Shown in pieces: positions 45,349-55,700 of a stretch of 64,000 nucleotides of DNA. The notes beneath the pieces are model-generated. The model was not told where the DNA came from. It saw nothing but the letters and a program-made list of their open reading frames with translations, and did no database searches. Source of the stretch: Synechococcus sp. A10-1-5-1 (GTDB lineage: Bacteria; Cyanobacteriota; Cyanobacteriia; PCC-6307; Cyanobiaceae). A program made the translations under genes and the position numbers. The first letter of the stretch is position 1. Each line of letters begins with the position of its first letter. The DNA lies in the NCBI RefSeq assembly GCF_023115425.1, contig NZ_CP096032.1, positions 496,001-560,000 of the forward strand, given 5' to 3'.

Positions 45349-45379
45349 AAAAAAACCGCAGCACGATTCTGTGCTGCGG
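45349..45379 (-). terminator. Rho-independent terminator of the high-light-inducible gene
   Basis: On the minus strand CCGCAGCAC (45379-45371) pairs with GTGCTGCGG (45364-45356), 6-base loop, followed by seven T (45355-45349). It lies 26 bases after the HLIP stop and just before the monooxygenase start, so it separates the two transcripts. Confidence 0.92.
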
Positions 45380-45404
45380 CCTTGGTGAACGGGGTTGAAG
45401 GGAA

Positions 45405-45659
45405 TCAGCCCAGACCCAGCAGACCGTGGGTGAAGGACTCACCACCCAGAGCAAGCTCGGTGGCGAGAAGGGCGATGAAGCCGAGCATGGCCATGCGGCC
45501 GTTCAGCTTTTCAGCGCGCTCGTGGAAGCCCCAGCCGCTCTCAACGTCCACCACTTCCATGCGGGGCTCGGTGGCAAAAGCGTTGAGACGGCCGCCGTCT
45601 TCTTCGGTCACGGTGGCGCCGCGAATCACTGCGGGGGCGGAGGGATTGGCTTGGGTCAT
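45405..45659 (-). CDS. hli: High-light-inducible protein (chlorophyll a/b-binding-like)
   Basis: 84 residues from ATG 45659. The generic CAB/ELIP motif is EKLNGRMAMLGFIALLATE, with the chlorophyll-ligand E and N/R pair, forming the single membrane helix. Its soluble N-terminus (about 40 residues) is longer than in the smallest Hlips. HLIPs bind chlorophyll and carotenoid, dissipate energy and protect PSII assembly during light stress. It has its own terminator and a repeat-rich upstream region, consistent with separate stress control. Confidence 0.93.
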   Translation of the reverse strand: MTQANPSAPAVIRGATVTEEDGGRLNAFATEPRMEVVDVESGWGFHERAEKLNGRMAMLGFIALLATELALGGESFTHGLLGLG

Positions 45660-45677
45660 CACGCGTCTCTTCGGTAC

Positions 45678-45713
45678 GTAACAGAACTGTAACGCAATAT
45701 TGCGCGATGTAAC
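45678..45713 (-). promoter_or_regulatory. GTTAC direct repeats and palindrome upstream of hli
   Basis: Reading the minus strand, GTTAC occurs at 45713-45709, 45693-45689 and 45682-45678, the last two 11 bp apart, all in the same orientation, as GTTACATC, GTTACAGT and GTTACGTA. These resemble the HLR1 half-site (G/T)TTACA(T/A)(T/A) bound by RpaB at high-light genes, with spacing close to the published 10 bp. CGCAATATTGCG (45693-45704) is a perfect 12-bp palindrome between the first two. The nearest repeat is 18 bases from the ATG. Confidence 0.5.
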
Positions 45714-45733
45714 AAGGCCTCCTTGATCCGAGT

Positions 45734-46381
45734 TCAGCGAAGCCGCTTCAGGCAGAGCTCCTCGAAGGCCGGACGCAGGAGGAACGGATACTCGCCCACC
45801 CAGAGCTTCATCTGGGGCAGCCAGGCATCACTGAGGGCGCCAACGCGAGAGAAGTCCTTGCGCTCGCTCAGCACAAAGCAGCGAATCACTGCACCACGCC
45901 GAATTTGCTGGTGCTTTTTGTTGTACGGGAAGCGGATGCTGCCGAGGTACCCATCCTCGTCCTCCAACTCCAGGCAGAGCCAGGTGCGCCGGTTTTCGAC
46001 GGTCTCCAGGCGACCTTGCTTATCCGTGGTCTCCTGACGGCCCTCCACCAATTCCTTGGTGTAGAGGTCAGCCACTTCGCCTTCGAAGATGGCGGCGGCT
46101 GGGTAGCGGCGCAGCGTCGCGTTCTTGCGACTGGCCTCCACGATCGGCCCCCAGAGCAGATAGAGAAGGAAGATCACACCGACCATCAGCAGGATCGGGG
46201 AGGCCTGGCTGTTGATCGCAACCCCCTGGCTGATCAGCAGGCTGATCACCCCGCCGATGATCGAGATAAAGGACCGCTGCAGCAGCTTCTGGGGACTGCC
46301 ACTGCAGAAATTGAACTGAGGGCCAGTGGCCACCGCGGGGATCAGACGCGGCAGCTCTCCTGGGCGAAGCGGGATGAGCAT
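45734..46381 (-). CDS. Conserved cyanobacterial membrane protein
   Basis: 215 residues. Two adjacent hydrophobic segments (about 37-55 and 60-79, ISIIGGVISLLISQGV, SPILLMVGVIFLLYLLWGPIVEA), then a soluble beta-rich domain (about 95-190) with RTWLCLELEDEDGYLGSIRFPYN. Relatives have sometimes been labelled phosphate ABC transporter permease, but the two-span layout does not support that. It lies between hli and dapB with 26 bases to the dapB stop. Function unknown. Confidence 0.7.
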   Translation of the reverse strand: MLIPLRPGELPRLIPAVATGPQFNFCSGSPQKLLQRSFISIIGGVISLLISQGVAINSQASPILLMVGVIFLLYLLWGPIVEASRKNATLRRYPAAAIFEGEVADLYTKELVEGRQETTDKQGRLETVENRRTWLCLELEDEDGYLGSIRFPYNKKHQQIRRGAVIRCFVLSERKDFSRVGALSDAWLPQMKLWVGEYPFLLRPAFEELCLKRLR

Positions 46382-46407
46382 GGCGACAGTGTCTGCTGCG
46401 GTGAGGA

Positions 46408-46642
46408 TTAGAGCAAGCGCTCAAGCCCATAGACCAGGCCATCGATCTGGCGCACCTTGCGGGCGGTGAGCAACACACCGGGCATGTAGGCGGAACGATC
46501 GATCGTGTCGTGGCGCAGGGTGTAGGTCTCGCCAGCAGCCCCGAACATCACCTCTTGATGGGCCACCAGCCCGGGCAAGCGGATGGAATGCAGACGGAGG
46601 CCACTCTCCCGCTGGCCGCCCCGGCATCCGGCGAGGGTTTCC
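46408..46642 (-). pseudogene. dapB: 4-hydroxy-tetrahydrodipicolinate reductase, C-terminal remnant
   Basis: Only about 78 C-terminal residues remain: [55 protein letters not shown]-type sequence, the dimer/tail part of DapB, ending VYGLERLL. The N-terminal NAD(P)H-binding domain and catalytic residues, about 200 residues, are absent. At about 46640 the sequence changes directly into the middle of chlH on the opposite strand. DapB is needed for lysine and diaminopimelate synthesis, so a real loss would be lethal unless another copy exists. Confidence 0.85.
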
Positions 46643-49600
46643 GGTGGACTGGACTTCACCAAGCCGGTCAACGCCTTCTTCTACGACCCCATCAATCCCT
46701 ACCAACCGCTGGTCGATGGCGTGGTCTCCCTGACCGGTTTTGCCCTGGTGGGCGGCCCGGCCCGCCAGGACCACCCCAAAGCGATTGAGGTGCTGAAGAA
46801 ACTCAACCGCCCTTACATGGTGGCCCTGCCCCTGGTCTTCCAAACCACCCAGGAGTGGGAGGAGAGCGATCTCGGTTTGCACCCTGTTCAGGTGGCCCTC
46901 CAGATCGCCATCCCCGAACTCGATGGAGCCATCGAGCCGATCGTGCTCTCCGGGCGCGACGACGCCACCGGCAAGGCGCACACCCTGCAGGACCGGGTGG
47001 ATGCCATTGCTGAGCGGGCGATCCGTTGGGCCTCCCTGCGGATCAAGCCCCGCACCGAGAAGAAGCTCGCGATCACCGTCTTCAGCTTCCCTCCCGATAA
47101 GGGCAACGTCGGTACAGCGGCTTACCTCGACGTCTTTGGCTCCATCCATCGGGTGATGGAGGAGATGCGCGCCAAGGGTTACGACGTCAGCGGCCTGCCC
47201 CGCACCTCCAAGGAGCTGATGGAGGCGGTGCTGCAGGACCCCGAGGCCCTTGAGGGTGCTCCAGAGCTGGCCATTGCACACCGCATGAGCGTTGAGGAGT
47301 ACGAGCGCCTGACCCCGTACTCCGAGCGCCTGGAGGAGAACTGGGGCAAGCCCCCGGGCAACCTGAACAGCGACGGCACCAACCTGCTGATCTTCGGCCG
47401 CCACTTCGGCAACGTCTTTGTTGGCGTTCAACCCCCCTTTGGCTACGAGGGTGACCCGATGCGGCTGCTGTACTCCCGCAGCGCCAGCCCCCACCACGGC
47501 TTTGCCGCCTACTACACCTACCTCGAGAAGGTCTGGGGCGCCGATGCGGTGCTGCACTTCGGCACCCACGGCTCGCTGGAGTTCATGCCTGGCAAGCAGA
47601 TGGGGATGAGCGAGACCTGCTACCCCGACTCCCTGATCGGCGCACTGCCAAACCTCTACTACTACGCAGCCAACAACCCCTCAGAAGCGACCATCGCCAA
47701 GCGGCGGGGCTACGCCGAGACCATTAGCTACCTCACCCCTCCCGCTGAGAACGCTGGTCTCTACAAGGGCTTGAAGGAACTGGGCGAGATGGTGGGTTCA
47801 TACCAGCAGTTGCGTGAAAGCTCCCGCGGCGTCCAGATCGTCAATGCCGTCGTCGAGACAGCCCGCCAGTGCAACCTCGACAAGGACGTCGAACTGCCCG
47901 AGGTCGATGCCTCCGAGCTGGACCTCGATGGCCGCGATGGGGTGGTTGGTGCGGTCTATCGCCAACTGATGGAGATCGAGAGCCGTCTGCTGCCCTGCGG
48001 TCTTCACACCATCGGTAAGCCCCCCACGGCTGAAGAGGCGATTGCCACGTTGGTGAACATTGCTGCCCTCGAGCGCGAGGAAGAGGGCATCCGCTCCCTG
48101 CCTGCTCTGCTGGCGGAGAGCAAAGGACGCACGATCGCCGACGTCTACCAGGGCAACGACGACGGAGTCCTCGCCGATGTCGAGCTCAACCGCGTCATCA
48201 CCGAGACCTCCCGCGTCGCCATTGGTGCGATGGTCAAGGCCGTCACCGGAAGCGATGGCCGGGTGACCCTGCGACGCAACTTCGGTTGGTTCTTTGAGCT
48301 GCTGGAGCGCTTCGGTTTCAAGCTGCCAAGCCCCTGGCTGAGTGCCTGCAACGCAGCTGGCTTCCCCGACGTGGATCAAGCCGAGCTTGAAACTCTGTTC
48401 GGTTACCTGCAGTTCTGCCTCGAGCAGGTTTGCGCCGATCTGGAAATGGAGAGCCTGCTGAAGGCCCTCGATGGCGAGTACGTGCTGCCCGGACCTGGTG
48501 GGGACCCGATCCGCAACCCCAACGTGCTGCCCAGCGGCAAGAACCTCCATGCCCTGGATCCCCAGGCCATCCCGACCCGAGCAGCCGTTGCCGCTGCGAA
48601 GGTTGTAGTGGACCGCCTGATCGAGCGGCAGCGCGAGGAGCAAGGCACCTGGCCCGAAACCATCGCCTGCGTGCTCTGGGGCACCGACAACATCAAGACC
48701 TACGGCGAATCCCTGGCCCAGATCCTCTGGTTCATCGGAGCCCGTCCAGTACCCGACTCCCTGGGCCGGGTGAACAAACTCGAGTTGATTCCCCTGGAAG
48801 AACTGGGTCGTCCCCGGGTGGATGTGGTGGTGAACTGCAGCGGTGTCTTCCGCGACCTGTTCATCAACCAGATGGCCCTGATCGACCAGGGCGTGAAGAT
48901 GGCCGCCGAGGCCGATGAGCCCCTGGAGATGAACTTCGTGCGCAAGCACGCCCAGGAGCAAGCTGAAAAAGAAGGCATCTCCCTGCGGGATGCGGCCACT
49001 CGTGTGTTCTCGAATGCCAGCGGCAGCTACAGCTCCAACGTCAACCTTGCGGTGGAGAACAGCACCTGGGAAGAGGAGAACGAACTGCAGGAGATGTACC
49101 TCTCCCGTAAGACCTTCGCCTTCAACGCCGATAACCCCGGCGAGATGAACCAGAAGCGTGAGGTGTTCGAGTCGGTCATGAAGACCGCTGATGTCACCTT
49201 CCAGAATCTGGATTCAGCGGAGATCTCCCTGACCGATGTGAGCCACTACTTCGATAGTGACCCCACCAAGCTGATCCAAGGGCTGCGGGACGATGGCAAG
49301 GCTCCCTCGAGCTACATCGCCGACACCACGACCGCCAATGCCCAGGTCCGCTCCTTGAGTGAGACGATCCGCCTGGATTCGCGCACCAAGCTGCTCAATC
49401 CCAAGTGGTACGAGGGCATGTTGGACTCCGGCTACGAGGGTGTGCGTGAAGTGGCCAAGCGCCTGAACTTCACCCTGGGCTGGAGCGCGACCAGCGGTTC
49501 CGTTGACAACTTCGTCTACGAAGAAGCCAACGAGACCTTCATCAACGATCCGGAGATGCGCAAGCGGTTGATGGATCTCAACCCCCACAGCTTCCGCCGC

Positions 49601-49723
49601 ATCGTCGGCACCCTGCTGGAGGTGAACGGCCGGGGTTACTGGGAGACCTCCGACGAGAACATCGAGCAACTCCAGGAGATCTACCAGGAGATCGAAGATC
49701 GGATCGAAGGCGTTACCCAGTAG
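46643..49723 (+). CDS. chlH: Mg-chelatase subunit H, missing the N-terminal quarter
   Basis: About 1027 residues, from [16 protein letters not shown] to EDRIEGVTQ. ChlH binds protoporphyrin IX and, with ChlI/ChlD, inserts Mg. All downstream blocks are intact in one frame, for example [51 protein letters not shown] and [16 protein letters not shown]. Normal ChlH has about 1330 residues; the first roughly 300 and the start codon are lacking. The open frame extends to an ATG at 46583, but those 20 codons are antisense dapB sequence. An essential gene truncated this way suggests a deletion artefact. A strong terminator follows. Confidence 0.92.
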   Translation, partial: GGLDFTKPVNAFFYDPINPYQPLVDGVVSLTGFALVGGPARQDHPKAIEVLKKLNRPYMVALPLVFQTTQEWEESDLGLHPVQVALQIAIPELDGAIEPIVLSGRDDATGKAHTLQDRVDAIAERAIRWASLRIKPRTEKKLAITVFSFPPDKGNVGTAAYLDVFGSIHRVMEEMRAKGYDVSGLPRTSKELMEAVLQDPEALEGAPELAIAHRMSVEEYERLTPYSERLEENWGKPPGNLNSDGTNLLIFGRHFGNVFVGVQPPFGYEGDPMRLLYSRSASPHHGFAAYYTYLEKVWGADAVLHFGTHGSLEFMPGKQMGMSETCYPDSLIGALPNLYYYAANNPSEATIAKRRGYAETISYLTPPAENAGLYKGLKELGEMVGSYQQLRESSRGVQIVNAVVETARQCNLDKDVELPEVDASELDLDGRDGVVGAVYRQLMEIESRLLPCGLHTIGKPPTAEEAIATLVNIAALEREEEGIRSLPALLAESKGRTIADVYQGNDDGVLADVELNRVITETSRVAIGAMVKAVTGSDGRVTLRRNFGWFFELLERFGFKLPSPWLSACNAAGFPDVDQAELETLFGYLQFCLEQVCADLEMESLLKALDGEYVLPGPGGDPIRNPNVLPSGKNLHALDPQAIPTRAAVAAAKVVVDRLIERQREEQGTWPETIACVLWGTDNIKTYGESLAQILWFIGARPVPDSLGRVNKLELIPLEELGRPRVDVVVNCSGVFRDLFINQMALIDQGVKMAAEADEPLEMNFVRKHAQEQAEKEGISLRDAATRVFSNASGSYSSNVNLAVENSTWEEENELQEMYLSRKTFAFNADNPGEMNQKREVFESVMKTADVTFQNLDSAEISLTDVSHYFDSDPTKLIQGLRDDGKAPSSYIADTTTANAQVRSLSETIRLDSRTKLLNPKWYEGMLDSGYEGVREVAKRLNFTLGWSATSGSVDNFVYEEANETFINDPEMRKRLMDLNPHSFRRIVGTLLEVNGRGYWETSDENIEQLQEIYQEIEDRIEGVTQ

Positions 49724-49748
49724 TCAAACGTCCAAGGGATCCCTCAAT

Positions 49749-49775
49749 GGCTGGTGGCCTCCACCAGCCTTTTTT
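49749..49775 (+). terminator. Rho-independent terminator after chlH
   Basis: GGCTGGTGG (49749-49757) pairs perfectly with CCACCAGCC (49761-49769), 3-base loop, then six T. 25 bases after the chlH stop. Confidence 0.95.
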
Positions 49776-49829
49776 GTGAATACGTTGGATTGAAAGAATG
49801 CGGCAACGGACTTGAGCTCTGCAGGCGTC

Positions 49830-50084
49830 ATGAGTTTGAAATTCATCCTCAAGGATGATCCGCTGCTGCAAAAAGAGGTAAAGCGGTGCGAGAACCCTGC
49901 AGCGATCTGTGAGATGGCAAGAAAGCTGGGGATCAAACTGACGCAGGCTGACTTACTGCGCATCGAGGCCCAGACCACCCTGTGCCTGACCGATGAAGAA
50001 CTGGAACGGTGGTTTGAAACCCCGTATCACGAGCGCTTCTTGATCAGCCTGGAAGTCAAACAACTCGACTTGGCTGCGAGATAA
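49830..50084 (+). CDS. Nif11-domain-like small protein
   Basis: 84 residues from ATG 49830 (TTG 49812 would add six). The N-terminal half, MSLKFILKDDPLLQKEVKRCENPAAICEMARKLGIKLTQADLLRI, follows the Nif11 pattern: F-x-x-D-P-L-x-x-x-V, a helix, then A-x-x-x-G-I-x-L-T-x-x-D/E-L. Nif11 domains serve as leaders of ribosomally made peptides (prochlorosins in this lineage), but this protein has no Gly-Gly cleavage site or Cys/Ser/Thr-rich core, so it is probably not a precursor. The tail WFETPYHERFLISLEVKQL is unusual. It ends 7 bases from the giant gene's stop, convergent. Confidence 0.65.
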   Translation: MSLKFILKDDPLLQKEVKRCENPAAICEMARKLGIKLTQADLLRIEAQTTLCLTDEELERWFETPYHERFLISLEVKQLDLAAR

Positions 50085-50091
50085 ACGGACA

Positions 50092-52710
50092 TCAGCCGTA
50101 CTCGCTGCCGACTGGAACAAGATCGAGGGCCTCGGGAGAATCAAGAAGCATGAGGTCGTCAAAGGTCTGATCGAGGGCGGCGATCAGATCAGCACCATCG
50201 GCATTGCCCTGATCATCAATCTGGATGTCGACAGGCGAATCGGGATCGCGATCGTTGATCTGCTCGGCGAGCACATTGAAGACCTCTTGCTCGATCACGC
50301 CGTACTGATCAGCGGAAAGGGCATTGGCATCGAGGTAGTCACTGACCGCCAGGTCCAGGCCACTGGCCAATTCCGCTTGCGAGAGATCGCCATTGCCGTC
50401 GAGGTCACCGGTGGTATGCATGCTCTCGAGATAGCTGCTCACCAGATCCTCAACGGAGCTCACAGCAGACGAGTCGACGACGATGGGCTCCAACGAAGCT
50501 TCGGGTTGATCAACAGAAGCAACAGCAAAGGCCACGTCTTCCGCCAGGCCTGTGCTGCCATCGTCATAGGTCACGGTCATCTGGCCATAAACCTGAACAT
50601 CACCATCGGCGGCTGTATACGGAGCGCTATCGGCGTCGTACTCCAGGGCAATGGATTCAATAGCCCAGTGATCAAGGCGGTAGAACTCGCCCTCTTGCTG
50701 AATTCCGTCAATATTCAGGTCCTGCCAAACCCCGAAGGACTCCCAGGCGTGATCACTGGCATCCAAGAGGCCGTCACCATTGCTGTCAAAGTAAGCGGCA
50801 AGAGCCTGCATATCGGTCAGGACATCAGGGTCATCACCCCACATCGTGAAGACGAATTCCTTGGCTTCTGCGATTAGGCCATCGGCGTTGTAGTCGTAGA
50901 CAAGAAGGCCGTCTTCTGGGGAAACCCAGGCAGCTAACGGGAGGATGCTTAAGGAGAAAGGTTGAGCATTGTATTCAAGATGCAGATACTCAACCGACGA
51001 ATCACGATCAAGATCAAGAACAACAGGGCCAACAGACACATCCAGCACGTGGGATGTACCGGCGGTACCTTCGAGGACAACCGTTAATGTCTCTACAGCA
51101 GTGTCACTATCAGAATCGATAGGAGCAATGTTGACTGCAAAGGTGAGACCATCGGCATTCTGCTCATAAGTATTGAATGCAGCATCAGTCAGATTAAGTC
51201 CCCCTTTGTCACCGATGTATTGGATATCAACTTCTCGGTACAGGAGGGTGTAATCAGTGACTGTATGACCTGCGCCTGTCGTAACCGTGGGAGATGGGTC
51301 ACCCGGATTCGGGTTGACTGCAACAAGACCGCTATCGTCAATGGTGATCGTGGCACCCTCAAGGACACCAGAAACGATCCAGAACCCTACAGATCCATCG
51401 GAATAGAATACCTCTACTGCGAGGGTGGCAGTGAAAATGCCTCCCGTATATTTAGAGGTTTGAAACTCGAAGTCAGTGACGTATTCCGGGGTTGCGGGAT
51501 CAACAAGCCCATAGTCCGAATAATAGCTGAAGACTATATACTCACCAGGATTAATGTTTTGATTGCCTCCAACAGCCCAACCATTTGAACTGTTATTGAC
51601 ATCGCCACTACCAGTAACGACCAAGTCCAAACCGGCGGAGTTGATGTCAAGATATTCATAAGCAGGCTGGGGACCACCAGCAGCAGGCGTCAGAGAGTCA
51701 ACATCAACCAAGACCTTCTCAGTAGGCAACGAATAGACCTGGATTGAATCGGTGCTGTCAGCATCCAAATAAACAGAAGAAACCAGCGAGGAAGCTATTC
51801 CATTGTCATAGTAGACATCAAAGGAGAAATCGTAGTCGCCTCCATAGACGATGTTGGAGATAGAAAAAGCGGTTGATGTGCTACTAGTCAAAGAAACATC
51901 AATTGAAGCAGCAGACAAAAGGGAAGAGACCAAATCAGCGCCATAACTCCAGTCGAAGAATTGATACCCATCCCATAAAACAGGTGTCGCAGAGCTGTTG
52001 TATGGTGCGGTTAAGGTAACAGCACTAAGAGGACTCAGCAAAGGGCCATCATCACCAAATCGGATATTCCCTCCTAAATCCAAACTCGCACTCGCTTCCG
52101 TCGACACATCTCCTTCTGAATCAAACGTCCCTGACGCTGTCGCCCTCAGTTCAATCAGATCATTCCCTAATAACGCCAAGTCCTCTATATACGCTCCGTC
52201 ATACGTATCCGTCTGCAAATGGTCGATCGCCTTCGACTGCGTCAGCGTCAACACTCCGCTGCTGCTATTCACAACAATCGTGAATGCCGTGTTCCCAGCA
52301 TTCACTCCGACCTCCGTCAATGACGTCGATCCCGTGATCACTCCGCCTGACTCATACAGACGGATCGACACTCCTCCACTCGTCAATCCAGATGGCGTTC
52401 CTTCCGTGTACGCACTATCCAGAATTAACTCATACGTCACAACGCTACCTGTTCCCGCTCCGTCCGCTCCGTAGTCACTCAGATTTCCGCTCGCAAACGC
52501 TCCTGAAAAATCCACACTCGCAACCACTGGGCTCCCATTCGTATCCCCTGCTCCCTCCACTCCAACAAAGTTTCCGCCGCTTAAACCTCCATCAAACGTC
52601 AGCGCAATCGGCTCCGTTCCACTCAACGTCAACGTCGGGTTACCTGGGCCATCATCACCAAATCGGATATTCCCTCCTAAATCCAAACTCGCACTCGCTT
52701 CCGTCGACAC
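50092..52710 (-). CDS. Giant repeat protein (RTX/T1SS type), C-terminal part
   Basis: 872 residues in one frame, the end of a protein whose body lies upstream to the window edge. It begins with one and a part 201-residue repeats, then a unique region (about 225-560, beta-rich, with DYDFSFDVYYDNG and TYEQNADGLTFAVNI), then a calcium-binding end: LDLDRDSSVEYL, VYDYNADGLIAEAKEF, YFDSNGDGLLDASDHAWESFGVWQDLNIDG, and the EF-hand loop DLDGNGDLSQAEL. The final 60 residues are acidic and rich in L, I, D, S, as expected for a type I secretion signal. No GGxGxD nonapeptides are visible in this part. Likely an outer-surface adhesin or motility/defence layer protein; that is inference. Confidence 0.85.
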   Translation of the reverse strand: MSTEASASLDLGGNIRFGDDGPGNPTLTLSGTEPIALTFDGGLSGGNFVGVEGAGDTNGSPVVASVDFSGAFASGNLSDYGADGAGTGSVVTYELILDSAYTEGTPSGLTSGGVSIRLYESGGVITGSTSLTEVGVNAGNTAFTIVVNSSSGVLTLTQSKAIDHLQTDTYDGAYIEDLALLGNDLIELRATASGTFDSEGDVSTEASASLDLGGNIRFGDDGPLLSPLSAVTLTAPYNSSATPVLWDGYQFFDWSYGADLVSSLLSAASIDVSLTSSTSTAFSISNIVYGGDYDFSFDVYYDNGIASSLVSSVYLDADSTDSIQVYSLPTEKVLVDVDSLTPAAGGPQPAYEYLDINSAGLDLVVTGSGDVNNSSNGWAVGGNQNINPGEYIVFSYYSDYGLVDPATPEYVTDFEFQTSKYTGGIFTATLAVEVFYSDGSVGFWIVSGVLEGATITIDDSGLVAVNPNPGDPSPTVTTGAGHTVTDYTLLYREVDIQYIGDKGGLNLTDAAFNTYEQNADGLTFAVNIAPIDSDSDTAVETLTVVLEGTAGTSHVLDVSVGPVVLDLDRDSSVEYLHLEYNAQPFSLSILPLAAWVSPEDGLLVYDYNADGLIAEAKEFVFTMWGDDPDVLTDMQALAAYFDSNGDGLLDASDHAWESFGVWQDLNIDGIQQEGEFYRLDHWAIESIALEYDADSAPYTAADGDVQVYGQMTVTYDDGSTGLAEDVAFAVASVDQPEASLEPIVVDSSAVSSVEDLVSSYLESMHTTGDLDGNGDLSQAELASGLDLAVSDYLDANALSADQYGVIEQEVFNVLAEQINDRDPDSPVDIQIDDQGNADGADLIAALDQTFDDLMLLDSPEALDLVPVGSEYG

Positions 52711-55700
52711 ATCTCCTTCTGAATCAAACGTCCCTGACGCTCTCAGTTCAAATCAGATCATTCCCTTATAACGCCAAGTCCTCTATATACGCTCCGTCAT
52801 ACGTATCCGTCTGCAAATGGTCGATCGCCTTCGACTGCGTCAGCGTCAACACTCCGCTGCTGCTATTCACAACAATCGTGAATGCCGTGTTTCCCAGCAT
52901 TCACTCCGACCTCCGTCAATGACGTCGATCCCGTGATCACTCCGCCTGACTCATACAGACGGATCGACACTCCTCCACTCGTCAATCCAGATGGCGTTCC
53001 TTCCGTGTACGCACTATCCAGAATTAACTCATACGTCACAACGCTACCTGTTCCCGCTCCGTCCGCTCCGTAGTCACTCAGATTTCCGCTCGCAAACGCT
53101 CCTGAAAAATCCACACTCGCAACCACTGGGCTCCCATTCGTATCCCCTGCTCCCTCCACTCCAACAAAGTTTCCGCCGCTTAAACCTCCATCAAAGTCGA
53201 TCCCGTGATCACTCCGCCTGACTCATACAGACGGATCGACACTCCTCCACTCGTCAATCCAGATGGCGTTCCTTCCGTGTACGCACTATCCAGAATTAAC
53301 TCATAGTCACAACGCTACCTGTTCCCGCTCCGTCCGCTCCGTAGTCACTCAGATTTCCGCTCGCAAACGCTCCTGAAAAATCCACACTCGCAACCACTGG
53401 GCTCCCATTCGTATCCCCTGCTCCCTCCACTCCAACAAAGTTTCCGCGCTTAAACCTCCATCAAACGTCAGCGCAATCGGCTCCGTTCCCTCAACGTCAA
53501 CGTCGGGTTACCTGGGCCTCATCACAATCGGATATTCCTCCTAAATCAAACTCGCACTCGCTTCCGTCGAACATCTCCTTCTGAATCAAACGTCCCTGAC
53601 GCTGTCGCCCTCAGTTCAATCAGATCATTCCCTAATAACGCCAAGTCCTCTATATACGCTCCGTCATACGTATCCGTCTGCAAATGGTCGATCGCCTTCG
53701 ACTGCGTCAGCGTCAACACTCCGCTGCTGCTATTCACAACAATCGTGAATGCCGTGTTCCCAGCATTCACTCCGACCTCCGTCAATGACGTCGATCCCGT
53801 GAACACTCCGCCTGACTCATACAGACGGATCGACACTCCTCCATCGTCAATCCAGATGGCGTTCCTTCCGTGTACGCACTATCCAGAATTAACTCATACG
53901 TCACAACGCTACCTGTTCCCGCTCCGTCCGCTCCGTAGTCACTCAGATTTCCGCTCGCCGCCAAGTCCTCTATATACGCTCCGTCATACGTATCCGTCTG
54001 CAAATGGTCGATCGCCTTCGACTGCGTCAGCGTCAACACTCCGCTGCTGCTATCACAACAATCGTGAATGCCGTGTTCCCAGCATTCACTCCGACCTCGT
54101 CAATGACGTCGATCCCCGTGATCACTCCGCCTGACTCATACAGACGGATCGACACTCTCCACTCGTCAATCCAGATGGCGTTCCTTCCGTGTACGCACTA
54201 TCCAGAATTAACTCATACGTCACAACGCTACCTGTTCCCGCTCCGTCCGCTCCGTAGTCACTCAGATTTCCGCTCGCAAACGCTCCTGAAAAATCCACAC
54301 TCGCAACCACTGGGCTCCATTCGTATCCCTGCTCCCTCCACTCCAACAAAGTTTCCGCCGCTTAAACCTCCATCAAACGTCAGCGCAATCGGCTCCGTTC
54401 CACTCAACGTCAACGTCGGGTTACCTGGGCCATCATCACCAAATCGGATATTCCCTCTAAATCCAAACTCGCACTCGCTTCCGTCGACACATCTCCTTCT
54501 GAATCAAACGTCCCTGACGCTGTCGCCCTCAGTTCAATCAGATCATTCCCTAATAACGCCAAGTCCTCTATATACGCTCGTCATACGTATCCGTCTGCAA
54601 ATGGTCGATCGCCTTCGACTGCGTCAGCGTCAACACTCCGCTGCTGCTATTCACAACAATCGTGAATGCCGTGTTCCCAGCATTCACTCCGACCTCCGTC
54701 AATGACGTCGATCCCGTGATCACTCCGCCTGACTCATACAGACGGATCGACACTCCTCCACTCGTCAATCCAGATGGCGTTCCTTCCGTGTACGCACTAT
54801 CCAGAATTAACTCATACGTCACAACGCTACCTGTTCCCGCTCCGTCCGCTCCGTAGTCACTCAGATTTCGCTCGCAAACGCTCCTGAAAAAATCCACACT
54901 CGCAACCACTGGGCTCCCATTCGTATCCCCTGCTCCCTCCACTCCAACAAAGTTTCCGCCGCTTAAACCTCCATCAAACGTCAGCGCAATCGGCTCCGTT
55001 CACTCAACGTCAACGTCGGGTTACCTGGGCCATCATCACCAAATCGGATATTCCCTCCTAAATCCAAACTCGCACTCGCTTCCGTCGACACATCTCCTTC
55101 TGAATCAAACGTCCCTGACGCTGTCGCCCTCAGTTCAATCAGATCATTCCTAATAACGCCAAGTCCTCTATATACGCTCCGTCATACGTATCCGTCTGCA
55201 AATGGTCGATCGCCTTCGACTGCGTCAGCGTCAACACTCCGCTGCTGCTATTCACAACAATCGTGAATGCCGTGTTCCCAGCATTCACTCCGACCTCCGT
55301 CAATGACGTCGATCCCGTGATCACTCCGCCTGACTCATACAGACGGATCGACTCCTCCACTCGTCAATCCAGATGGCGTTCCTTCCGTGTACGCACTATC
55401 CAGAATTAACTCATACGTCACAACGCTACCTGTTCCCGCTCCGTCCGCTCCGTAGTCACTCAGATTTCCGCTCGCAAACGCTCCTGAAAAATCCACACTC
55501 GCAACCACTGGGCTCCCATTCGTATCCCCTGCTCCCTCCACTCCAACAAAGTTTCCGCCGCTTAACCTCCATCAAACGTCAGCGCAATCGGCTCCGTTCC
55601 ACTCAACGTCAACGTCGGGTTACCTGGGCCATCATCACAAATCGGATATTCCCTCCTAAATCCAAACTCGCACTCGCTTCCGTCGACACATCTCCTTCTG

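Noticed and set aside
46421-47569. A 382-residue minus-strand ORF across the dapB/chlH join
   Set aside because: It is the antisense of chlH read into dapB in the wrong frame; the dapB frame is the one ending at 46408.
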